Counted from the first letter of the stretch, positions 35,055 through 42,590 are shown. The stretch is 64,000 bases of DNA from an uncultured Planococcus sp. (GCA_947493585.1 CANLRI010000005.1:109471-173470); one strand, 5' to 3'. The notes: generated from the sequence alone by a model not told the origin. Translations and numbers: made by a program.

Positions 35055-36794
35055 TTATTGCACCTCCCCGATTTGCTGGCGGAGGAATTGTTCATGATAC
35101 CAGCCTTGTTTTGCCACTAATTTTTCGTGCGTGCCTTCTTCGATGATGCGCCCATCATCCAGCACGACGATCCAATCGGCATGTTTGACAGCAGACAAGC
35201 GGTGCGTCGTGATAATCGTCGTCTTGCCTGCCCGTTCGCGTTGGATGTTCTCGATAATCTTGGCTTCGGTCTTGGCATCAACCGCCGATAAGGAATCGTC
35301 CAAAATGAGAATTTCCGGATTTTTGATGATCGCCCGCGCAATCGAGATGCGCTGTTTTTGCCCGCCGGATAGCGCGACGCCTTTTTCACCGACCAGTGTC
35401 TCTAGACCGTTTGGCAACATCGCCAAATCTTTTTCGAAATAGGACAGCTTGATGGCCTGTGAAACTTCCTCATCCGTCGCATCCGCTTTTCCGAACAGGA
35501 TGTTCTCAAGGATAGTCCGCGAAAACAGGACGTGATCCTGTGGAACATAGCCGACCCAATCGCGCAATTGCGCTTTGCTCAGTTCATTGATTTCGATGCC
35601 ATTCATCGTCAAAGATCCTTCGCCTGTCGGGTATTCTTTCAGCAGCTGTTTGACGAATGTCGTTTTACCGCTTCCCGTCTTGCCGACGATGCCGAGCGTC
35701 TGCCCGCTGTTCATCGATAAATTGATGCCTTGAAGGTTGATCGATGTCGACTGTGGATATGTGAAACCGAAATCGCGGAAGCCGATGCGCTCCGGATGCC
35801 CGGTTTCTGTTGTCGTTTTCGGGTCGACGACGTCTTCTTCATAATCCAATGTTTCATTGACGCGGTCGATCGAAGCATTGCCGCGCTGCAGGATATTGAT
35901 CAATTCCCCGATCGCAAACATCGGCCAGACGATCATGCCAAGGTAGACGTTGAAGGCGACCAAATCACCCAAAGTCATTGTCCCTTCAGAAACTAGAAAC
36001 GCACCGTAGCCGAGTCCGATGACGTAACTGATGCCCGTCAGCACTTTCGTTACCGGCGCAAACAAGGCATCGATGCGTTCGACCGCCATGTTCTTTTCAT
36101 ACACATCTTGCGTCATTTCCTGGAAGTCTTTTTCAGATGAGCGTTCCTGCACATACGCCCTGACGACGCGGACGCCGCCAACCGATTCCAGGACGCTGTC
36201 GTTCATATCGCCGAAGGCATCCTGCGCCAAGGTGTAGCGTTCGTGGATTCTCTTGCCGAGCAACTGCACGATAATCGCGAGCACTGGCAATGGCAATATG
36301 GCCAAAAAAGTCAATTCCCATGACACAAGAATCCCCATCGCCACGACGATTGTCGCCATGTATAAAGTCGAGTCGACAAGCGTCAAGATCCCAAATCCTG
36401 CCGTCTCGGAAATCGCCTTTAAATCGTTTGTCGAACGGGCCATCAAGTCTCCCGTGCGGTTCTTCTCATAAAATGTCGGTGTCATCTTGAGGAAATGCCC
36501 CATTAAGCTCGAACGCAATTGCCGCTCGATGACATACGCCCCGCCGAACAATTGATATTGCCAGATAAAATTGATGACATAAGCCAGCACCATCGCAACA
36601 AGTAAAACGACGACATATTGCCAGAGCAATTCACTGGTCAGCTCCTGCTGGGCGATGGCATCGATGGCTACCCCGATCAGCCAAGGCGGCACGATTTCGA
36701 GAATATTCGCTACAAATAAGAGCACCACTGCGATTGTATAGCGCAGCCAATTTTCTTTAAAAAACCATTTCAATTTCCATAAAACATCAAACAT
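35055..36794 (-). CDS. bmrC: Multidrug ABC exporter half-transporter BmrC (YheI-like)
   Basis: This 579-residue half-transporter has six helices and an ABC domain with Walker A GKTGSGKTT, signature ALSGGQKQR and Walker B LILDDSLSAVD. The catalytic Glu is replaced by Asp, the degenerate site that defines BmrC in the BmrCD heterodimer. Exports drugs from the cytoplasm. The gene is preceded by a 5' region of about 340 bases that holds a leader ORF, a terminator and a second tiny ORF, the same logic as bmrB-bmrCD in B. subtilis, where ribosome stalling by antibiotics turns the operon on. Confidence 0.88.
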   Translation of the reverse strand: MFDVLWKLKWFFKENWLRYTIAVVLLFVANILEIVPPWLIGVAIDAIAQQELTSELLWQYVVVLLVAMVLAYVINFIWQYQLFGGAYVIERQLRSSLMGHFLKMTPTFYEKNRTGDLMARSTNDLKAISETAGFGILTLVDSTLYMATIVVAMGILVSWELTFLAILPLPVLAIIVQLLGKRIHERYTLAQDAFGDMNDSVLESVGGVRVVRAYVQERSSEKDFQEMTQDVYEKNMAVERIDALFAPVTKVLTGISYVIGLGYGAFLVSEGTMTLGDLVAFNVYLGMIVWPMFAIGELINILQRGNASIDRVNETLDYEEDVVDPKTTTETGHPERIGFRDFGFTYPQSTSINLQGINLSMNSGQTLGIVGKTGSGKTTFVKQLLKEYPTGEGSLTMNGIEINELSKAQLRDWVGYVPQDHVLFSRTILENILFGKADATDEEVSQAIKLSYFEKDLAMLPNGLETLVGEKGVALSGGQKQRISIARAIIKNPEILILDDSLSAVDAKTEAKIIENIQRERAGKTTIITTHRLSAVKHADWIVVLDDGRIIEEGTHEKLVAKQGWYHEQFLRQQIGEVQ

Positions 36795-36825
36795 ACATTA
36801 CGCCTTCTTTCCATTTTCAGTTTGG

Positions 36826-36882
36826 CTAATCGCCTTCAAGCGATTCCTTGATGAGTGCTTTTTTTACATGAACTTTTTCCAT
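36826..36882 (-). CDS. Second small ORF in the bmrC leader
   Basis: This is an 18-codon ORF (starts MEKVHVKKAL) with AAGGGAGA upstream, lying between the attenuator hairpin and bmrC and ending 32 bases before the bmrC start. It may only couple translation into bmrC, or it may not be made at all. Lys-rich; no known family. Confidence 0.4.
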   Translation of the reverse strand: MEKVHVKKALIKESLEGD

Positions 36883-36941
36883 AATGCTTCTCTCCCTTGA
36901 TTCTGATTATTTATTTAAGCAGCCAAGCTGTTTAAACCACA

Positions 36942-36979
36942 CAAAAAGAGCGCATACCTGTTTTCAGGCATGCGCTCTT
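36942..36979 (-). terminator. Attenuator-type terminator upstream of bmrC
   Basis: AAGAGCGCATGCCTG pairs with CAGGTATGCGCTCTT (15-base arms, one G-U) around a four-base loop, followed by TTTTT on the minus strand. It lies 40 bases after the leader ORF stop and 148 bases before bmrC, so transcription would stop here unless antitermination occurs. Confidence 0.85.
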
Positions 36980-37018
36980 GAAAATAGGACTGGATGCACA
37001 GACCCAACCCGAATATTT

Positions 37019-37108
37019 CTAGTCACGAAGTAAATAACAATTAAAAATCATCGGAGTGCCTGGCAATGCTATGCAATTGGTTTTTAACGCCTTTTGAATT
37101 TTTTTCAT
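37019..37108 (-). CDS. Leader peptide ORF of the bmrCD operon
   Basis: This is a 29-codon ORF, too short for ordinary gene calling. AAAGGAGG lies exactly 8 bases before its ATG and a TTGACA promoter lies just upstream, so it should be well translated. The peptide begins MKKIQKALKTN and ends NCYLLRD. Inside the ORF the RNA segment CAGGCA is complementary to UGCCUG in the 5' arm of the terminator, so a stalled ribosome could change folding. It occupies the place of bmrB, the regulatory leader gene of B. subtilis bmrCD, but is shorter. The function is inferred from position. Confidence 0.7.
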   Translation of the reverse strand: MKKIQKALKTNCIALPGTPMIFNCYLLRD

Positions 37109-37144
37109 TGTCCAAACCTCCTTTTCCAAATATTTGTTAGTTCA

Positions 37145-37174
37145 AGAGTACCACTCGTTTTTTTGAATTGTCAA
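37145..37174 (-). promoter_or_regulatory. Promoter of the bmr leader
   Basis: On the minus strand perfect TTGACA (37169-37174) is followed after 18 bases by TACTCT with an upstream TGG, i.e. an extended -10. Predicted start about 30 bases before the leader ORF. Confidence 0.65.
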
Positions 37175-37252
37175 GCTATTTTGAACCTAAATAATAATTC
37201 AGCCAAAAGTCGTACAGGTATTCCCCCAGCTACCGCCAGTTGTGCCTTAAAG

Positions 37253-37278
37253 GTTTGCGACTACAATATTTGGGGGAA
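37253..37278 (+). promoter_or_regulatory. Possible sigma-B promoter of the UspA gene
   Basis: GTTTGC and GGGGAA are spaced by 14 bases, resembling the general-stress consensus GTTT-N12-14-GGGWAW. A universal stress gene would be a fitting target. The match is partial. Confidence 0.4.
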
Positions 37279-37314
37279 CAAGAGAATAACAGCAAAATTG
37301 AGGCGGTGAAATAA

Positions 37315-37836
37315 ATGTATAAGAATATTGCAATCGCATATGACGGGTCGGAAGGCAGTCGGCTGGCACTGGAGAAAGGCATAGAACTTTCCAAGATTCT
37401 TCCAGGATCTAAGCTGACCGTCCTTTACGTCAATGAAGAAGCGCAAGAACGCACTGGCTATATGGATGTAGGTCATGCTTCAGCACCAGTTACTTCAGCA
37501 AATGTCGACAGTTCCTATGCACAATTCATGCCGCAGGGAATCGGTGATGACGGCTACCGGCCGCCGCCGGAATTGGATACAGCCCGTGCTTCGGAATACT
37601 CGAAGCATATGCACAACTCCATTCAACAGCAGCTCGATGCCAAAAACGCCGAAGCGTCTGTTTTGGCACTCGAAGGCCCGGTCATCAAGACAATTACTGG
37701 GTTTATCGATGAGCAAAACATTGATCTATTAATTGTTGGCAATAGCGGAAAATCCGGATTGCAGAAATTTTTTGTCGGTTCTGTCAGCAGCAAGCTGATT
37801 AAAGATTCGAATTCTACCGTTCTTGTGGTGAAATGA
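37315..37836 (+). CDS. Universal stress protein (UspA family)
   Basis: This 173-residue single-domain Usp protein has an N-terminal strand IAIAYDGSEGSRLALEKG and the C-terminal ATP-binding motif G-x2-G-x9-G-S within VGNSGKSGLQKFFVGSVSS. The middle (residues 45-90) is longer and more hydrophilic than usual. It binds ATP and helps under starvation or stress; the precise role is unknown. GAGGCGGTGAA precedes the ATG. Confidence 0.9.
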   Translation: MYKNIAIAYDGSEGSRLALEKGIELSKILPGSKLTVLYVNEEAQERTGYMDVGHASAPVTSANVDSSYAQFMPQGIGDDGYRPPPELDTARASEYSKHMHNSIQQQLDAKNAEASVLALEGPVIKTITGFIDEQNIDLLIVGNSGKSGLQKFFVGSVSSKLIKDSNSTVLVVK

Positions 37837-37854
37837 TCCCCCTAGGATGAGGAC

Positions 37855-37885
37855 TCCCCCTTCCTGAGGGGGATGTTTATTTTTA
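37855..37885 (+). terminator. Terminator of the UspA gene
   Basis: TCCCCCT/AGGGGGA stem with 5-base loop and T-rich tail; a competing stem uses ATCCCCCT at 37836. Confidence 0.75.
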
Positions 37886-37895
37886 TGACATATTT

Positions 37896-37924
37896 TTGAC
37901 ATAATTAAATGAATATCATATATT
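37896..37924 (+). promoter_or_regulatory. Sigma-A promoter of the phosphatase-like gene
   Basis: Perfect TTGACA, 17-base spacer, TATATT. One of the strongest promoters in the window. The leader is about 75 bases. Confidence 0.8.
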
Positions 37925-38007
37925 TATCTGTTTACCTGATTTGCCACATGGGTAAAGAATACTAATCGAACCAGCGGGAAAATAAAGAAAGGAAGAAGGG
38001 GTCAGCC

Positions 38008-38445
38008 ATGCCGAGACATACTGTATATTTTCTATCATCACATCAACATCGCGGGCTGATGGCTGAAATTTGGGCGAGCCGCTTAATGCTGCCGGACTGG
38101 GACATCAGAAGCGCGGCATGGAACCAACCATCTTTCAATGACATTCCGATAGAAGTCCTAAAAGAAATCATCTTGGAAATTCCTCCAGTCGAGCAGCGCG
38201 TGTACAATCCGGACGAAGTGAAACAGGCGGATTTGATCATTGCCCTGCATGATGCGGAATTTGAACAAGCCGATATACCGGATGATTTGCCGATGCAGAA
38301 ATTGGTGCGCTGGGATATCCCGAACCCTGAAATCCGAAGCACAGACCATGACGAAATATGGGCTTTATACCAGGAAGTCTGCGATGCCATCGCGATGAAT
38401 ATCAAACAAATGGAACCGATTCTCAGGTCACAACCTGCACAATGA
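38008..38445 (+). CDS. Degenerate low-molecular-weight phosphatase/arsenate reductase-like protein
   Basis: This 145-residue protein has the LMW-phosphatase/ArsC fold pattern: N-terminal strand then loop and MAEIWASRL helix, DLIIALHDAEF in the middle, and WDIPNPEIRS with DEIWALYQEVCDAI near the end. The active loop that should read C-x5-R reads SSHQHRG: the nucleophilic Cys is replaced by Ser and the loop appears one residue short. It should therefore lack phosphatase and arsenate reductase activity. The gene has an excellent promoter and AAGGGG before ATG, so it is expressed. It may be a binding or regulatory protein; the function is unknown. Confidence 0.7.
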   Translation: MPRHTVYFLSSHQHRGLMAEIWASRLMLPDWDIRSAAWNQPSFNDIPIEVLKEIILEIPPVEQRVYNPDEVKQADLIIALHDAEFEQADIPDDLPMQKLVRWDIPNPEIRSTDHDEIWALYQEVCDAIAMNIKQMEPILRSQPAQ

Positions 38446-38447
38446 AA

Positions 38448-38502
38448 AAGAATAAAGAAAAAGCCGCCATTCGGTTTGAATGGCGGCTTTTTCTTTATTC
38501 TT
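38448..38502. terminator. Very long bidirectional terminator
   Basis: Perfect 25-base inverted repeat around the loop GGTTT, core AAAGCCGCCATTC, lies between the convergent phosphatase-like gene and kynB and overlaps the kynB stop codon. Confidence 0.92.
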
Positions 38503-39118
38503 CATATAAGACTGCACGTACCGGGCTTCCTTCTCCGTTACGGATCTTCAAAGGCAATGCAGCGAGTTTGTAGACACCTGGAACAACATCATCCAACACA
38601 ATGCCTTCTAAGATAAAACGTTCGTTGCGGTTCATTGAATGATGCATCGGCAGCTCTTTGCTCGTCTCAGGATCAACAGACGGGACATCGACACCGAGCA
38701 GGCGGACACCCTGGTCTTTCATCCATTCAGCGATCGACGGATCGAATACCGGCCATGTGCCAGGAAATGCCGTCCGGTCCGTCCAGGAAACCGTCTTCAA
38801 CAGCACAGCGTTGACGCCTTTTACAAGTTCGTCTAAATCACCGAGTTGCACCTGTTCCAGACCTGACACGTCCATCACTTGGGCTGTCGTCAAATATACA
38901 TCAAGCGGTAATTCATCAGTCTTCAAGCCGTTTTCATCGTAATGGAACGGCGCATCGATATGAGTACCGATATGCGTACTCGATTTGAGTTCGCCGATAT
39001 TCACCGAACCGCTCTCTTCTTTCGTCACCGATAAACGATAGGAAAACGGTGTATCGCCTGGCCATTCCGGTGTGGAACTGTCCAGCGCCATTGAAATGTC
39101 GATAATGGATTTTGCCAT
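38495..39118 (-). CDS. kynB: Kynurenine formamidase
   Basis: This 207-residue metal-dependent cyclase-family hydrolase converts N-formylkynurenine to kynurenine in tryptophan breakdown. The metal signature HIGTHIDAPFHY is at residues 49-60, preceded by PEWPGDTPF. The length matches bacterial KynB. ATG directly follows the kynU stop codon (TAAATG), so the two are co-translated. kynA is not in the window. Confidence 0.93.
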   Translation of the reverse strand: MAKSIIDISMALDSSTPEWPGDTPFSYRLSVTKEESGSVNIGELKSSTHIGTHIDAPFHYDENGLKTDELPLDVYLTTAQVMDVSGLEQVQLGDLDELVKGVNAVLLKTVSWTDRTAFPGTWPVFDPSIAEWMKDQGVRLLGVDVPSVDPETSKELPMHHSMNRNERFILEGIVLDDVVPGVYKLAALPLKIRNGEGSPVRAVLYEE

Positions 39119-40372
39119 TTATGCCACCACATTTCGTTCGTTGCTGAATTCTTTATAGAGTTCGTGCTCAATAATATCCTGCAAGGCGAGCGCTACTTTC
39201 TCCACATCTTCAAAACTTGTGTAGAAGGCGATCGGCGCAAGACGGATAATATCAGGCGCACGGAAGTCCGGGACGATACCCGCTTTTTTCAAGGCTTTGC
39301 AGATCCGCGCCGCTTCCTTGTGCGCGAGCGCGATATGGCCGCCGCGCTGTTCATCCACTTTCGGCGTAACATCTATCAAAGAAGGCACGAGCGCTGCGAG
39401 TCTTTCACGCAGCATAGCTGTCAATTCCAGCGACTTTGTGCGGATCTCATTGATTCCTGCTTCTTCGAATAATTCCAGGCTGCCAATTAGCGGTGCCATG
39501 CTGAAAATATTCGGCGTTCCGACTTGATAAGCCCCGGCCCCTTCAGCTTTCGTAAAGTTATGGTCCATATCAAATTGCTTCGCTTTGTCCGAACCGAACC
39601 AGCCGGCGATCCCGGGGTTCAAATCGTGATGGCGTTCGTGCAAATACAAACCGCCAGTCCCACCCGGCCCCGAATTCATGTATTTATAATGGCACCAAAC
39701 AGCAAAATCTACGCCGTCTTCATGCAAATTATGCGGTATGGCACCTGCCGAGTGGGCCAAGTCGAATCCTGCGATGATGCCGTTGTTGTGTGCAGCTTCG
39801 GTAATTTCGCGAATCGGCAGCAATTGACCGCTCCGGTAAAGGACCGATGGCAATAGCAGAACTGCAACATCGTCTGCCATTTCCGCTAAAATATCTTCCA
39901 GCTCGAGCGTGTAGCCGTCGCGGCTTGTGACTTTCCGCATCGCAATTGCCGGATCTTGCCCGCGCAGGCGCAAATGGCTTTCCACTGCATAGATGTCTGA
40001 CGGGAAATTCAACTCGTCAACCAAGATGACAAACCGCTCATCTGTCGGCGCATAAACCGTTGACAGCATCTGGTGGATATTCGAGGTGATCGACCCCGTC
40101 ACCATCACTTCATGAGCTTTCGCCCCGAACAACGGCGCCGCTTTCTCGCTCAATGTCTCTGCCAGCGTGAACCACGGATGTTCACCTTCTGTCCATCCTT
40201 CGATGCCGAATTGTTTCCAGCTGTCCATCAGTGCGACCAGCTTTGCTTCCGCACGCTTGGACATCAAGCCAAGTGAATTCCCATCCATGTAAATCGTTCC
40301 CGGTTCTAAAAAAAACTCTTCTTTAAATTTAGCTAATGGATCTAGTTGGTCTTTCTGCATTGCAGTGTCCAA
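39119..40372 (-). CDS. kynU: Kynureninase
   Basis: This 417-residue PLP enzyme cleaves kynurenine to anthranilate and alanine. Conserved parts are IYMDGNSLGLMSK, GFDLAHSAGAIPH and the PLP lysine in CHYKYMNSGPGGTGG. A TTG start is chosen because GGAGAG lies 7 bases before it; the next ATG is too far away. First gene of kynU-kynB. The route would yield anthranilate from tryptophan, linking to TrpP at 18.8 kb. Confidence 0.93.
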   Translation of the reverse strand: MDTAMQKDQLDPLAKFKEEFFLEPGTIYMDGNSLGLMSKRAEAKLVALMDSWKQFGIEGWTEGEHPWFTLAETLSEKAAPLFGAKAHEVMVTGSITSNIHQMLSTVYAPTDERFVILVDELNFPSDIYAVESHLRLRGQDPAIAMRKVTSRDGYTLELEDILAEMADDVAVLLLPSVLYRSGQLLPIREITEAAHNNGIIAGFDLAHSAGAIPHNLHEDGVDFAVWCHYKYMNSGPGGTGGLYLHERHHDLNPGIAGWFGSDKAKQFDMDHNFTKAEGAGAYQVGTPNIFSMAPLIGSLELFEEAGINEIRTKSLELTAMLRERLAALVPSLIDVTPKVDEQRGGHIALAHKEAARICKALKKAGIVPDFRAPDIIRLAPIAFYTSFEDVEKVALALQDIIEHELYKEFSNERNVVA

Positions 40373-40389
40373 ATTTCATCTCTCCATTT

Positions 40390-40520
40390 CTATAGAACAT
40401 AAGCCTGCGCACCGAGAAACGCTGTAACTAAGACGGCTTTCCACGGAACCAGTTTCCAATAGATTAACATTCCAAAGGAGGCAATCGCAATGGCGAAGTC
40501 AACCGGCCGCTGAATAGCAG
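40390..40520 (-). pseudogene. Remnant of a membrane protein gene (transporter C-terminus)
   Basis: On the minus strand, about 42 codons are open up to a TAG stop and encode a hydrophobic protein tail (VDFAIAIASFGMLIYW, then KLVPWKAVLVTAFLG). An in-frame TAA cuts it off upstream and there is no start. The pattern resembles the last two helices of ChrA-type chromate transporters, which I cannot confirm. It lies directly upstream of kynU. Confidence 0.45.
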
Positions 40521-40711
40521 AAATGAAAGCAAATTATTTTCCGCTACGTGTCGAGTCCAGCCTTTATGCCAAAGCTCAAGCACAGTTTAGCCATGGCTTT
40601 CCAGATTCCCAAACAGCATTTTTTGGTTCACTCTCTCCCTCTCTCTGCTTTTTTAACATTTTCACTTAAACAACAATTTTCATCTGTATCCTATTAATGA
40701 AAATCTTCCTG
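40521..40711. other. Non-coding stretch upstream of the CDF gene
   Basis: No ORF with a ribosome binding site is visible. The part ATTTTCCGCTACGTGTCGAG near 40536-40555 resembles the end of the dispersed repeat at 42.3 kb. A pyrimidine-rich run (CTCTCTCCCTCTCTCTGC) lies at about 40630-40647. Confidence 0.35.
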
Positions 40712-40717
40712 TATAAT
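40712..40717 (+). promoter_or_regulatory. Candidate promoter of the CDF operon
   Basis: Perfect TATAAT with weak -35. A small hairpin (GGCCCTC-TTTG-GAGGGTC) follows in the leader at about 40731-40748 and could modulate expression. Confidence 0.45.
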
Positions 40718-40789
40718 GGTATTTACGATACGGCCCTCTTTGGAGGGTCGTTTCCGTTTCCTCACAATCCAAGCTGGAGATGAATTGCA

Positions 40790-41683
40790 ATGGAACTATA
40801 CGATAACCTCCGAAAAGGAGAAAAAGGCGCCTGGCTCAGCATCGGGGCTTATCTATTTTTAAGTGCCATCAAGCTCGGCGTCGGATTTTGGGGAGGCTCC
40901 GAAGCCTTGAAAGCGGATGGCTTGAACAATGTCACCGACATCGTCGCCTCTGTCGCCGTACTGATTGGATTAAGGATTTCCCAAAAACCGCCGGACGACA
41001 ACCACCATTACGGCCATTTGAAAGCAGAGACCATTGCTTCCTTATTGGCTTCATTCATCATGGCTGTCATCGGCCTTCAAGTGCTGTTGAATTCAGTGAA
41101 GACAGTGTTCAACCCTGCTCTCGAACCGCCTTCACCGCTGACCGCTGTCGTCGCATTTTTCTCGGCAGCCATCATGTATGGTGTCTACCGCTATAACTTG
41201 AAGCTGAGCCAAGAAATCAAAAGTTCAGCCGTCCGGGCAGCGGCCTATGACAACCGTTCGGATGCACTGGTCAGTATCGGTGCTGGGATCGGCATCATCG
41301 GTGCCATCCTTGGGGCGCCGCTAATCGATTCGATTACCGCCTTTCTTGTCGGGCTCATCATCATTAAAACCGCTTTGGATATTTTCCGTGAATCGGTGTT
41401 GACTTTGACTGACGCGTTTGATGAAGAAGCTGTCGAATCGCTTTCCATTGTCATTCGACGCGTGCCGGGTGTTCTGGCTCTACGCGATTTCAAAGGGCGG
41501 ACACACGGAAATGTCATGTTCATCGACTTGACCGTCAGCGTCGCTCCTCATTTAAACGTGGTTGAAAGCCATTGGATTACCGAAGAAATCGAACGAAAAA
41601 TCCAGAAAGTGAAACCAAACTGTGTCGTCCTCGTACATATAGAACCGGATTACTCGATAGAGGAGGACGAAGAGGATGGTTGA
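40790..41683 (+). CDS. Cation diffusion facilitator, Mn-type (MneP/MneS-like)
   Basis: This 297-residue exporter has six helices and a C-terminal cytoplasmic dimerization domain. The transport-site residues are Asn46 and Asp50 (NNVTD) in helix 2 and Asp154 and Asp158 (DNRSD) in helix 5. This Asn-Asp-Asp-Asp set is typical of manganese-exporting members rather than the His-containing zinc exporters. It likely protects the cell from excess Mn2+. GGAGATG precedes ATG. The downstream membrane gene overlaps it by 8 bases. Confidence 0.88.
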   Translation: MELYDNLRKGEKGAWLSIGAYLFLSAIKLGVGFWGGSEALKADGLNNVTDIVASVAVLIGLRISQKPPDDNHHYGHLKAETIASLLASFIMAVIGLQVLLNSVKTVFNPALEPPSPLTAVVAFFSAAIMYGVYRYNLKLSQEIKSSAVRAAAYDNRSDALVSIGAGIGIIGAILGAPLIDSITAFLVGLIIIKTALDIFRESVLTLTDAFDEEAVESLSIVIRRVPGVLALRDFKGRTHGNVMFIDLTVSVAPHLNVVESHWITEEIERKIQKVKPNCVVLVHIEPDYSIEEDEEDG

Positions 41684-42239
41684 TTTTTACGATCAGAAAA
41701 AAATTATTTTGGTGACGTTCGGTATTATCCTGCTTATTTCCGCTTTATTTGTTCCCGCTGCCCTGTTCTACCCGGCAAAAGTTGTTAGCATTACACCAGA
41801 GGCAGAAATCGTCGGCACATCGTTTTGGTCACTTATCTTCGGTGGCGCGGGCATCGTATTGCTAGCGGCCGCATTATTTATCGCGGCACTGATCGAACAG
41901 CGGTTGAAATCCTGGTTATTGTCTGGCGCTGTCGCCCTCATTGGGCTCGTGTCAATCACCCTTTCACTCGGCGATTATTACTATATAACGAGCGAGGGCT
42001 TTACCTACAATCCGCCTTTATCGTTCAATGCCTCCACCTACACGTGGGAAGAATTTGAAAGAGTCGAAGAACGGCTTCAAAAAGATGGCGGGACCAGTTC
42101 GATTGAGTCGGTCGCTTATTATTTCCGCGACGGCGGCATGGTCGAGTTCTCGAACGGCCGGATTTTTGAAATGCACAACTCCATGGCTCGCCGCGTCGAA
42201 GCGGCGGGTGGCGAATTCGCGCGAATTCCGGCACAATAA
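41676..42239 (+). CDS. Hypothetical membrane protein coupled to the CDF exporter
   Basis: This 187-residue protein has three membrane helices (about residues 9-30, 48-72, 80-98) and a C-terminal soluble part with YYYITSEGF and EMHNSMARRVEAAGGEF. The ATG lies within the end of the CDF gene, overlapping by 8 bases, with GAGGACGAAGAGG upstream, so translation is coupled. No family is recognised; a function with the exporter is only suggested by the coupling. Confidence 0.7.
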   Translation: MVDFYDQKKIILVTFGIILLISALFVPAALFYPAKVVSITPEAEIVGTSFWSLIFGGAGIVLLAAALFIAALIEQRLKSWLLSGAVALIGLVSITLSLGDYYYITSEGFTYNPPLSFNASTYTWEEFERVEERLQKDGGTSSIESVAYYFRDGGMVEFSNGRIFEMHNSMARRVEAAGGEFARIPAQ

Positions 42240-42243
42240 TAGA

Positions 42244-42277
42244 AAAAACGCCTGATCTTCTGAGATCAGGCGTTTTT
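42244..42277 (+). terminator. Terminator of the CDF operon
   Basis: AAAAACGCCTGATCT/AGATCAGGCGTTTTT stem with loop TCTG. An almost identical hairpin lies at 42515-42547. Confidence 0.9.
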
Positions 42278-42301
42278 CTGGCTGTTGAGAAACACTTGAA
42301 A

Positions 42302-42432
42302 AGCGTATTTTCCGAAGCTTAGCGCTCGCTTTCCATGGGGCGGGAATCGAGCCTCCTCGTCACCTTGTTCCTGCGGGGTCTCTCAAACCCGCTATTCCCA
42401 TAGGAGTCGAGCGAACGCTTCTCCAAATACTG
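42302..42432 (+). repeat. Dispersed intergenic repeat element
   Basis: A GC-rich segment of about 130 bases forms an imperfect long-range palindrome: GTATTT, GAAGC and CGCTCG near the left end recur as their complements near the right end. It contains CTCCTCGTCACC...CTGCGGGGTCTC and CATAGGAGTCGAGCG, a sequence type I recognise as a common intergenic repeat in Bacillaceae and Planococcaceae. A diverged copy lies at 22772-22829. It is not coding. The remaining 42433-42514 shows nothing notable. Confidence 0.7.
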
Positions 42433-42514
42433 AGATAATTCGTTGTTTTTTAATTGTGGAATAGTGTCACACTCTTTTCATTTATAGGAGTTTATAGACT
42501 TATTCAGCACTCTG

Positions 42515-42547
42515 AAAAACGCCTGATCTTCCGAGATCAGGCGTTTT
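42515..42547 (-). terminator. Terminator of the DUF2254 gene
   Basis: AAAACGCCTGATCT/AGATCAGGCGTTTT stem with loop TCCG; differs from the hairpin at 42244-42277 by one loop base and in the flanks. Confidence 0.85.
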
Positions 42548-42590
42548 CTTATTTTTCTGCCGCTCCGTGTTCGCTTCATTTTTTACCAGT

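Noticed and set aside
40731..40748. Mn riboswitch (yybP-ykoY) before the CDF exporter
   Set aside because: Only one short hairpin is present and the conserved riboswitch core is not seen.
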